The notes under the pieces are model-generated. The model made no database searches. It saw only the letters and a list, made by a program, of their open reading frames with translations, and had not been told where the DNA came from. A program made the position numbers and the translations under genes. From contig JBIKLI010000239.1 in NCBI GenBank assembly GCA_044359885.1, positions 1 to 7,009 on the forward strand: DNA of 7,009 nt, read 5' to 3'. Position 1 is the stretch's first letter. Every line of letters starts with the position of its first letter. Positions 1-4,654 of this stretch are shown here, in pieces. Source of the DNA: CAIOSQ01 sp044359885. Lineage in GTDB: Bacteria > Pseudomonadota > Alphaproteobacteria > CACIAM-22H2.

Positions 1-653
1 TCGTCACGCCGCTGATCTTCGGCGCGCTGGCCGACGCGGTCCCCGGACGGATCCAGGCCGACACCGGCATGATCGACATCGTGAGCTTCCAGGGGCGCCA
101 TCGCGACGGCACGCCGCTTGCGACGCTCTACTTCGCCGCCGGCGGCTTCGGGGCGCTCGAGGGGCTCGACGGTCACCCGACAACGCCGGGGCCGTCCAAC
201 ATGGCCTGCGTGCCGGCCGAGATCTGGGAGAGCCGGACGGGGATCGTGGTCGAGAGCAAGCGACTTCTGCCCGATTCCGGCGGCGCGGGCACCTGGCGCG
301 GCGGACTTGGCCAGGAGATCGTGCTGCGCAACGACACCGCACATCCGATGGCCGTCTTCCTGATGGCGAACCGCACGCAGTTCCCCGCGCTGGGCCGTCG
401 CGGCGGCCATGACGGCGCGACGCGCGAACATCGCATCGACGACCGCGTCGTCGATCCAAAAGGACGCCACGACCTGATGCCCGGGGCGCGGCTGGTGCTG
501 CGCGAGGCCGGCGGCGCCGGCATCGGCGATCCGCGCGCGCGCGACCGCCGCCGCGTCGCCGCGGATGTCCGCGACGGCTATGTCAGCCGATCCGCCGCGA
601 TCGCGATCTACGGCGCCGATCCCGGCGATCTGGGCGCCGACGATCGCGCCTGA
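1..653 (+). CDS. Hydantoinase B/oxoprolinase family protein, C-terminal part (5' end outside window)
   Basis: The frame is open from base 3 to the TGA at 651-653 and gives 216 residues with no start in the window. It matches the C-terminal end of HyuB-type subunits. Visible are a glycine-rich stretch GGFGALEGLDG (about residues 47-57), the motif TPGPSNM (61-67) followed by PAEIWE, then LLPDSGGAGTWRGGLG (88-103), and the usual tail GGAGIGDPRARD with VAADVRDGYVSR near the end. Full HyuB proteins are roughly 500-600 residues, so about two thirds is missing upstream. In this family HyuB normally works with HyuA in the cytoplasm in ATP-dependent opening of hydantoin or 5-oxoproline rings; relatives carboxylate acetone or acetophenone, so the substrate cannot be named. 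HyuA is expected just upstream, outside the window. The C-terminus looks complete. The gene converges on the next one with no spacer. A methionine at base 69 is internal, not the start. Confidence 0.93.
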   Translation, partial: VTPLIFGALADAVPGRIQADTGMIDIVSFQGRHRDGTPLATLYFAAGGFGALEGLDGHPTTPGPSNMACVPAEIWESRTGIVVESKRLLPDSGGAGTWRGGLGQEIVLRNDTAHPMAVFLMANRTQFPALGRRGGHDGATREHRIDDRVVDPKGRHDLMPGARLVLREAGGAGIGDPRARDRRRVAADVRDGYVSRSAAIAIYGADPGDLGADDRA

Positions 654-1820
654 TCAGCCGCGACCGCCAACGTCGAGCGCCTGCTGCAGATCCGCGAGCA
701 GGTCGTCCGCCGACTCGATGCCGACCGACAGGCGCAGCAGGTCCGGCGGACATGGCGTGCCGGCGCCCTCGATGCTGGCGCGGTGTTCGATCAAGCTTTC
801 GACGCCGCCCAGCGAGGTGGCGCGTTTCCACAATTCGACGCGGGCGGCGGTGGCGATGGCGGCGGCCTCGCCGTCGCGGACGCGGATGGACAGCATGCCG
901 CCGAAGCCGCCGATCATCTGGCGGGCCGCGACCGCGTGGCCGGGGAAGCCGGGCAATCCAGGGTAGAGCACCTCGAGCACGCGCGGGTCTGCCGACAGCG
1001 CCGTGGCCAGGCGCAGGGCCGAGCGCGCCGACCATTCGACGCGTGCGAAAAGCGTGCGCATGCCGCGCAGCAGCAGCCAGGCCTCGAAGCCGCCGGGGAT
1101 GCCGCCCAGCTGGGCGCGTATCATGCGGATCCGCTCCCAGTACCCGTCCTTGGCCGCGGTCACCAGGGCGCCCGCGATCAGGTCGGAATGGCCGTTGAGA
1201 TACTTGGTCGCCGCATGCATGACGATGTCGGCGCCCAGCTCGATCGGCCGGGTGAAGACGCCCGCGGCGACGGTCGAATCGACCGCGAGCCGCGCACCGG
1301 CGCGATGCGCGATATCCGCCGCGCCGGCGATGTCGGTGATGCCCCAGAGCGGATTGGCCGGCGTCTCGATCCAGACCAGCTTCGTGGTCCCGGGGCGCAT
1401 GGCGGCGGCGATCGCATCCAGGCTGGTCGCGTCGACGAACTCGACCGCAAGCCCCCAGCGCGTCGCGAAACCGGCCAGCCAGTTGCGCAGCGACCAGTAC
1501 ATGACCTTCGGCGCCACGACATGGTCGCCCGGGTCGAGCGCCAGGAAGCACGACGTCGCCGCCGCCATGCCGGAGGCGAAGACATAGGCCCCGGCCCCGC
1601 GTTCGAGCGCGGTCAGCAGCGCCTCGACCTGATCGAAGCCAGGATTGTCGGCGCGGGCATAGACGCGTCCGGACCGGAACTGGTTGTCCTCGTCGCGCAG
1701 GAACGTCGATGCGACATGGATGGGCGGCACGATCGCGCGCGTCGTGGGCTCGATCCAGCCCAGCGCCTGGGCGGCCAGGGATTGCGGCGACAGGGCCTGT
1801 TTCGGGGGAGAACCGGTCAT
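654..1820 (-). CDS. PLP-dependent transsulfuration (Cys/Met metabolism) enzyme, cystathionine gamma-synthase-like
   Basis: The protein has 388 residues, close to E. coli cystathionine gamma-synthase (386). It is a fold-type I PLP enzyme of the Cys/Met metabolism family: VYARADNP (53-60) carries the Tyr and Arg that contact the neighbouring subunit's PLP phosphate, SGMAA lies at 83-87, Y108 is in the PLP-stacking position, D181 of DST binds the pyridine nitrogen, K206 in ATKYLNGHSD is the Schiff-base lysine, SLGGVESL is at 336-343, and R363 in LLRLSVGIE binds the substrate carboxylate. Members make or cleave cystathionine, homocysteine or methionine; which reaction is used here cannot be decided. 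The ATG at 1818-1820 is chosen because GGAG lies 6-7 bases upstream. The frame stays open to 1970, but that extension is translated tRNA-His and is not protein. One oddity is HAATK where HSxTK is usual. Its stop at 654-656 abuts the hydantoinase stop. Confidence 0.9.
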   Translation of the reverse strand: MTGSPPKQALSPQSLAAQALGWIEPTTRAIVPPIHVASTFLRDEDNQFRSGRVYARADNPGFDQVEALLTALERGAGAYVFASGMAAATSCFLALDPGDHVVAPKVMYWSLRNWLAGFATRWGLAVEFVDATSLDAIAAAMRPGTTKLVWIETPANPLWGITDIAGAADIAHRAGARLAVDSTVAAGVFTRPIELGADIVMHAATKYLNGHSDLIAGALVTAAKDGYWERIRMIRAQLGGIPGGFEAWLLLRGMRTLFARVEWSARSALRLATALSADPRVLEVLYPGLPGFPGHAVAARQMIGGFGGMLSIRVRDGEAAAIATAARVELWKRATSLGGVESLIEHRASIEGAGTPCPPDLLRLSVGIESADDLLADLQQALDVGGRG

Positions 1821-1826
1821 GTCGCA

Positions 1827-1830
1827 CTCC
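1827..1830 (-). promoter_or_regulatory. Ribosome binding site deciding the start of the transsulfuration enzyme
   Basis: On the minus strand GGAG is followed by six bases and then the ATG at 1818-1820. This settles the start at that codon and rules out the longer open frame that runs back through the tRNA gene. Confidence 0.75.
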
Positions 1831-1845
1831 GGCGGAGGCGGCGGA

Positions 1846-1862
1846 CAGGCGCGTCGCGCCTG
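1846..1862 (-). repeat. 7-bp inverted repeat between tRNA-His and the transsulfuration gene (possible weak terminator or processing hairpin)
   Basis: CAGGCGC and GCGCCTG are exact reverse complements around a 3-base centre, and the outer six pairs could instead close a 5-base loop. The element lies in the 71-base gap between the tRNA 3' end and the downstream ATG. No T-run follows on either strand, so it is a poor intrinsic terminator. It may be a processing or attenuation hairpin, or chance in GC-rich DNA. Confidence 0.35.
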
Positions 1863-1891
1863 ATCGTAACGCCCGACATGTGGGGGGGAAG

Positions 1892-1968
1892 TGGGGCGAC
1901 CGACGGGGCTCGAACCCGCGACAACCGGTACCACAAACCGGTGCTCTACCAGCTGAGCTACGGCCGCC
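1892..1968 (-). tRNA. tRNA-His (anticodon GTG)
   Basis: The minus strand folds into a complete cloverleaf of 77 bases including G-1 and an encoded CCA. The acceptor stem is GCGGCCG with CGGTCGC (one G-T pair), the D arm is GCTC-AGCTGGTA-GAGC, the anticodon stem is CCGGT/ACCGG around loop TTGTGGT with anticodon GTG at positions 34-36, the variable loop is TTGTC, and the T arm is GCGGG-TTCGAGC-CCCGT. G-1 is encoded opposite C73, which is the histidyl-tRNA synthetase identity element. The tRNA decodes CAC and CAU. A promoter lies a few bases upstream at 1980-2008, and the next gene on the same strand starts 71 bases downstream. Translation of this region gives the typical spurious peptide containing AQLVEH and GSSPV, itself a hallmark of tRNA genes mis-called as protein. 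Confidence 0.98.
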
Positions 1969-1979
1969 ACACGCCCGCG

Positions 1980-2008
1980 GATTTACGCCCTCGCCCGGCG
2001 AGGGTCAA
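1980..2008 (-). promoter_or_regulatory. Sigma-70 type promoter of tRNA-His
   Basis: On the minus strand TTGACC (2003-2008) is separated by exactly 17 bases from TAAATC (1980-1985). The -35 matches consensus at its first five positions; the -10 is weaker (TA and the fourth-position A). Initiation would fall near 1973, leaving a leader of only about five bases before the tRNA, which is normal for tRNA genes. The spacer is almost filled by an inverted repeat (see the separate entry). Confidence 0.65.
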
Positions 2009-2492
2009 GCCACCGCGCGCACGCCGCCCGGGGACATGCGGACGGCCGGCGCTGGCGTCGATCCGCCGAAGCCGCACCCGCAAGGGCGGATCTCGACCGG
2101 CAGACGAGGCCGGACGCCGCCGCCCCGACGGCCCGCCCACCCGGCCGGGCACGGGACCATCGCCGCGATCGCGCCGCCGTGGCGCTGCCCCCGTCGCCCC
2201 CTCGGCGGCTGCCGCAGCCGCGGCAATTCGCCTGGTCGGCGTCTGACTGCGCCCCCCGTTCGGAACCAGACCCCGCACGCGCCGCATGTTCCCACTCCGC
2301 TTCGCTCAGAAGACGATAGCCGTGCCCGGTCTTGCGCGACAGCCACGCGACGTAGAGCTGCGCGTCGTCCCAGCTCACATGAATCACCGGCTGCCGGCCC
2401 CGGCCCCAGTAGCCGTCGGCGGGACGAAAACTGCAGCCCCCCGCCGCGCCCGGCCAGGACAGGAGGGCCAGAAACGCGATCACGAGCCGCAT
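1983..2492 (-). pseudogene. Remnant of a formylglycine-generating-enzyme (SUMF1/FGE-sulfatase) family gene
   Basis: An ATG at 2490-2492 opens a 169-codon frame. Residues 1-17 look like a signal peptide (MRLVIAFLALLSWPGAA). From about residue 18 the sequence is recognisably the middle of an FGE/SUMF1 domain: GGCSFRPADGYWGRGRQPVI, then HVSWDDAQLYVAWLSRKTG (38-56), YRLLSEAEWEHAARAG (59-74) and ANCRGCGSR (88-96). The roughly 100 domain residues expected before this, and the whole C-terminal half with the catalytic cysteines and the RGGSW and GFR motifs, are absent. Around residues 75-84 the expected WGD-like stretch is scrambled, as if two small indels shifted the frame and restored it. The tail after about residue 107 is arginine/alanine-rich filler, and its TAA lies inside the tRNA promoter -10. 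I infer a decaying gene with an internal deletion. A short secreted product cannot be excluded, but it could not be an active FGE. Confidence 0.7.
1988..2004. repeat. 7-bp inverted repeat inside the tRNA-His promoter spacer
   Basis: CCCTCGC (1988-1994) and GCGAGGG (1998-2004) are exact reverse complements around a 3-base centre. The repeat lies between the -35 and -10 elements and overlaps the -35 by two bases. It could be a terminator hairpin for the decayed gene to its right, an operator, or chance. Confidence 0.45.
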
Positions 2493-2706
2493 CTTGCAAC
2501 CACCGCCGGCCTCCCGCGTGGATCGCCAGAATGCCACAGCCCCCATCCCCGCCAAACGCGGAGCGTGCGGTCGGACCGGCACCGGACCACGAGCGGCAGC
2601 GCGGTCGGTCGCGCGCCCGTTGCGGAAGCCGCACGCCGAGGCGATCGCGGCTCGCGGCGGTCCGGGGAGGCCGAAATCTCCATCCCCCTGTCTGCCGCGC
2701 ACGCCG
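2493..2706. other. GC-rich stretch with no recognisable gene
   Basis: No frame on either strand here resembles a known family, and none has a convincing ribosome binding site. I looked specifically for the missing FGE N-terminus on the minus strand and did not find it. The stretch seems to be the eroded flank of the FGE remnant plus the upstream region of the aminotransferase gene. Confidence 0.4.
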
Positions 2707-2707
2707 C

Positions 2708-2735
2708 TTGGATGCGGACCGGCGGCGAGTATAGT
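2708..2735 (+). promoter_or_regulatory. Candidate sigma-70 promoter of the aminotransferase gene
   Basis: TATAGT at 2730-2735 matches the -10 consensus at five of six positions. TTGGAT at 2708-2713, 16 bases upstream, matches the first three positions of the -35. Initiation would be near 2742, giving a leader of about 44 bases. It is the only AT-containing promoter-like element in the approach to this gene. Confidence 0.5.
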
Positions 2736-2772
2736 CGCGGCCGCGATTTACCCCATCCCGCCACGCTGCCGC

Positions 2773-2777
2773 AGGAG
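2773..2777 (+). promoter_or_regulatory. Ribosome binding site of the aminotransferase
   Basis: AGGAG lies eight bases before the ATG at 2786-2788 and fixes the start at that codon rather than at the in-frame ATG at residue 9. Confidence 0.75.
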
Positions 2778-2785
2778 CACCGCCG

Positions 2786-3985
2786 ATGTCCCTCGCCCTT
2801 GCCGCCCGCATGAGCGCCCTCGGAACGGAGACGGCGTTCGAGGTCCTGGCCCGCGCCAAGGCGCTGGAAGCCAAGGGCCGCTCGATCATCAATCTCGGGA
2901 TCGGCCAGCCCGATTTCCGGACCCCCGACCACATCGTCGAGGCGGGCATCAAGGCGCTGCGCGACGGCCACCACGGCTACACCCCAGCAAACGGCATCCT
3001 GCCGCTGCGCGAGGCGATCGCGAAGGACATTCATCGGCGTCTGAAGGTCGAGATCTCGCCCGGCGACGTGCTGGTGGTCCCCGGCGGCAAGGTGACGATG
3101 TTCTTCGCGATCATCATGTTCGGCGAGCCGGGCGCGGAGATCGTCTATCCCAATCCGGGTTTCCCGATCTACGAGAGCGTCATCCGGTTCTCCGGCGCCA
3201 CGCCCGTGCCGATGCCGCTCAAGGAAGACAAGGGCTTCGCCTTCGACGCCGACGAGGTGCTGTCGCTGATCACGCCCCGCACCCGGCTGCTGATCGTCAA
3301 TTCGCCCGCCAACCCGACGGGCGGCACCGTCCCGCGCGAGCAGTTCGACCGGCTGGTGGCCGGGCTCGAGCGCCATCCGCAGGTGGCGGTGATGTCCGAC
3401 GAGATCTACGGCCAGATGCTCTATGACGGCCGCGAGCATGTCTCGCTGCTGAGCTATCCCAGCCTGCGCGACCGCCTGATCCTGCTCGACGGCTGGTCGA
3501 AGACCTACGCGATGACCGGCTGGCGGCTTGGCTATTCGGTCTGGCCGACCAGCCTCGTCGCGCAGGCCGAGCGACTGGCGATCAACTGCCATTCCTGCGT
3601 CAACGCCTCGGCCCAGTTCGCCGGGCTCGCGGCGCTGGAGGGCCCGCAGGACGCCGTGCACAGCATGGTGGCGGCGTTCGCGGAGCGGCGAAAGGTCATC
3701 GTCCGCGCGCTGAACCAGTTGCCGGGGGTCACCTGCGTCGAACCGGGCGGCGCCTTCTATGCGTTCCCGAACATCACGGGCACCGGCCTCGACAGCCGCG
3801 CCTTCCAGGATGCAATGCTGAACGAAGCCGGGGTCGCCGCCTTGTCGGGCACCGCCTTCGGTGCCCATGGCGAAGGCTATCTGCGGTTTTCCTATGCGAA
3901 CTCGGTCGAGAACATCGAGGCCGCCATGCAGCGGATCGGCAAGCTGCTCACCGAACGCCCATCCCCGCCGCAAAAGAATGCATGA
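2786..3985 (+). CDS. Class I/II PLP-dependent aminotransferase (aspartate aminotransferase-like)
   Basis: This 399-residue protein has the full set of fold-type I aminotransferase landmarks: NLGIGQPDF (36-44) at the N-terminus, GYTPANG (64-70), NSPANPTGG (172-180) with N176 contacting PLP, SDEIY (204-208) with D205 for the pyridine nitrogen and Y208, SKTYAMTGWRLGY (238-250) with K239 as Schiff-base lysine and R247 for the PLP phosphate, and YLRFSYA (365-371) with R367 for the substrate alpha-carboxylate. The length is normal for the subgroup I-gamma aspartate aminotransferases (about 390-400). Such enzymes move an amino group between an amino acid and a 2-oxo acid, usually 2-oxoglutarate/glutamate, in the cytoplasm. 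The donor cannot be fixed from sequence; aspartate, alanine or an aromatic amino acid are all possible. It has its own promoter and ribosome binding site and ends 203 bases before glnB, so it is probably a separate unit. Confidence 0.92.
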   Translation: MSLALAARMSALGTETAFEVLARAKALEAKGRSIINLGIGQPDFRTPDHIVEAGIKALRDGHHGYTPANGILPLREAIAKDIHRRLKVEISPGDVLVVPGGKVTMFFAIIMFGEPGAEIVYPNPGFPIYESVIRFSGATPVPMPLKEDKGFAFDADEVLSLITPRTRLLIVNSPANPTGGTVPREQFDRLVAGLERHPQVAVMSDEIYGQMLYDGREHVSLLSYPSLRDRLILLDGWSKTYAMTGWRLGYSVWPTSLVAQAERLAINCHSCVNASAQFAGLAALEGPQDAVHSMVAAFAERRKVIVRALNQLPGVTCVEPGGAFYAFPNITGTGLDSRAFQDAMLNEAGVAALSGTAFGAHGEGYLRFSYANSVENIEAAMQRIGKLLTERPSPPQKNA

Positions 3986-4015
3986 ATTTTAGGCGGTTCG
4001 CATAAACTATCGGCA

Positions 4016-4047
4016 GACCCGGCGCCACGGCTCACCCGCGCCGGGTC
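4016..4047 (+). terminator. Perfect 10-bp inverted repeat after the aminotransferase (possible terminator without T-run)
   Basis: GACCCGGCGC (4016-4025) and GCGCCGGGTC (4038-4047) are exact reverse complements around a 12-base loop, 30 bases past the aminotransferase stop. The GC-rich stem suits a terminator, but no T-run follows. It also sits 41-72 bases upstream of the glnB -24/-12 promoter, so an operator role is possible. Confidence 0.45.
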
Positions 4048-4087
4048 CGGTGTGGCGAGTTGCGCCCATTCCCGGGCGGATCTGCAG

Positions 4088-4104
4088 TTGGCACACCATC
4101 TGCT
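4088..4104 (+). promoter_or_regulatory. Sigma-54 (RpoN) -24/-12 promoter of glnB-glnA
   Basis: The sequence TTGGCACACCATCTGCT matches the sigma-54 consensus (YTGGCACGNNNNTTGCW) except at two less critical positions. The invariant GG is at 4090-4091 and the invariant GC at 4102-4103, with exactly the required spacing. Transcription should start near 4115, leaving a leader of about 74 bases before glnB. Sigma-54 promoters need an activator; for glnB-glnA operons in Azospirillum and Rhodospirillum this is NtrC, acting under nitrogen limitation. That NtrC acts here is inference. Confidence 0.82.
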
Positions 4105-4188
4105 AAGCGGAAGCCGCCGGGCGCATGAGGCACGGTCGCCGGACCGGCGGGCCCGTCACCCATTGCGCGAACGAGGAACATCCAGGCG

Positions 4189-4527
4189 ATGAAGAAGATC
4201 GAGGCCATCATCAAGCCCTTCAAGCTCGACGAGGTGAAGGACGCGCTGCACGAGGTCGGACTGAAGGGCATCACCGTGATCGAAGCCAAGGGCTTCGGCC
4301 GGCAGAAGGGTCACACCGAGCTCTATCGCGGCGCCGAATACGTCGTCGACTTCCTGCCAAAGGTGAAGATCGAGGTGGTCATCGAGGACGCGCTCGTCGA
4401 GCGCGCGATCGAAGCCATCCAGAAGGCCGCGCATACCGGCCGGATCGGCGACGGCAAGATCTTCGTGACCAACATCGAGGAGGCGATCCGTATCCGCACC
4501 GGCGAACGCGGCGCCGACGCCGTGTAG
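4189..4527 (+). CDS. glnB: Nitrogen regulatory protein PII (GlnB)
   Basis: This is a complete 112-residue PII protein, the standard family length. The N-terminus MKKIEAIIKPFKLDEV is typical. The T-loop (about 37-55) holds GRQKGHTELYRGAEY with Y51, the residue uridylylated by GlnD. The B-loop is TGRIGDGKIFV (83-93) with K90, and the C-loop is RIRTGERG (101-108); together they bind ATP or ADP at the trimer interfaces. PII senses 2-oxoglutarate and adenylate state, and glutamine through uridylylation. It signals to NtrB and to the adenylyltransferase GlnE, and in diazotrophs also to nitrogenase control. Its place directly before glnA with a sigma-54 promoter marks it as GlnB rather than GlnK, which usually precedes amtB. 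GAGGA at 4173-4177, 11 bases from the ATG, is the likely but rather distant ribosome binding site. Co-transcription with glnA, 127 bases downstream, is likely. Confidence 0.97.
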   Translation: MKKIEAIIKPFKLDEVKDALHEVGLKGITVIEAKGFGRQKGHTELYRGAEYVVDFLPKVKIEVVIEDALVERAIEAIQKAAHTGRIGDGKIFVTNIEEAIRIRTGERGADAV

Positions 4528-4544
4528 CCGATCCGCCCCTGCCG

Positions 4545-4560
4545 CGCTGCAAGCGCAGCG
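4545..4560 (+). repeat. Small hairpin between glnB and glnA
   Basis: CGCTGC and GCAGCG pair perfectly around a 4-base loop, 17 bases after the glnB stop. With no T-run it should not terminate strongly. In related glnB-glnA operons glnA is made in excess of glnB, so a processing or RNA-stabilising role is conceivable, but the stem is short and could be chance. Confidence 0.3.
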
Positions 4561-4640
4561 GCGCCGGCATCCAGGTTCGACCGCCGCGGGGTGACGGCAG
4601 CAGGACCATCCGAGCTTCCACCCAAGACGACACCGCAAGA

Positions 4641-4647
4641 GAGAGGA
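4641..4647 (+). promoter_or_regulatory. Strong ribosome binding site of glnA
   Basis: GAGAGGA lies seven bases before the ATG at 4655-4657. It is a better Shine-Dalgarno than that of glnB, consistent with glutamine synthetase being needed in larger amounts than PII. Confidence 0.75.
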
Positions 4648-4654
4648 TCCGAAA

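Noticed and set aside
583..1827. 414-codon minus-strand frame overlapping the transsulfuration enzyme
   Set aside because: An alternative frame of the same gene, arginine-rich and without motifs.
1821..1970. N-terminal extension of the transsulfuration enzyme (50 residues upstream of the chosen start)
   Set aside because: It is the translation of tRNA-His and its downstream gap; the AQLVEH and GSSPV strings are the usual tRNA artefact, and the ribosome binding site supports the ATG at 1820.
783..2246. 487-codon plus-strand frame opposite the transsulfuration enzyme and through the tRNA
   Set aside because: It crosses a tRNA gene on the opposite strand and has no family resemblance; the minus-strand enzyme has every expected motif.
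2493..2785. Missing N-terminal part of the FGE-like gene
   Set aside because: I read the minus-strand frames here for the MVVVPAG/GSFxMG-type motifs expected before the core and found none.
2480..3973. 497-codon open frame antisense to the aminotransferase
   Set aside because: A shadow of the real gene, with low-complexity antisense composition and no recognisable domain.
3986..4015. Possible sigma-70 promoter for glnB (TAAACT or CATAAA as -10)
   Set aside because: The stretch is locally AT-rich, but no -35 of even moderate quality lies at 16-18 bases, so I could not support it.
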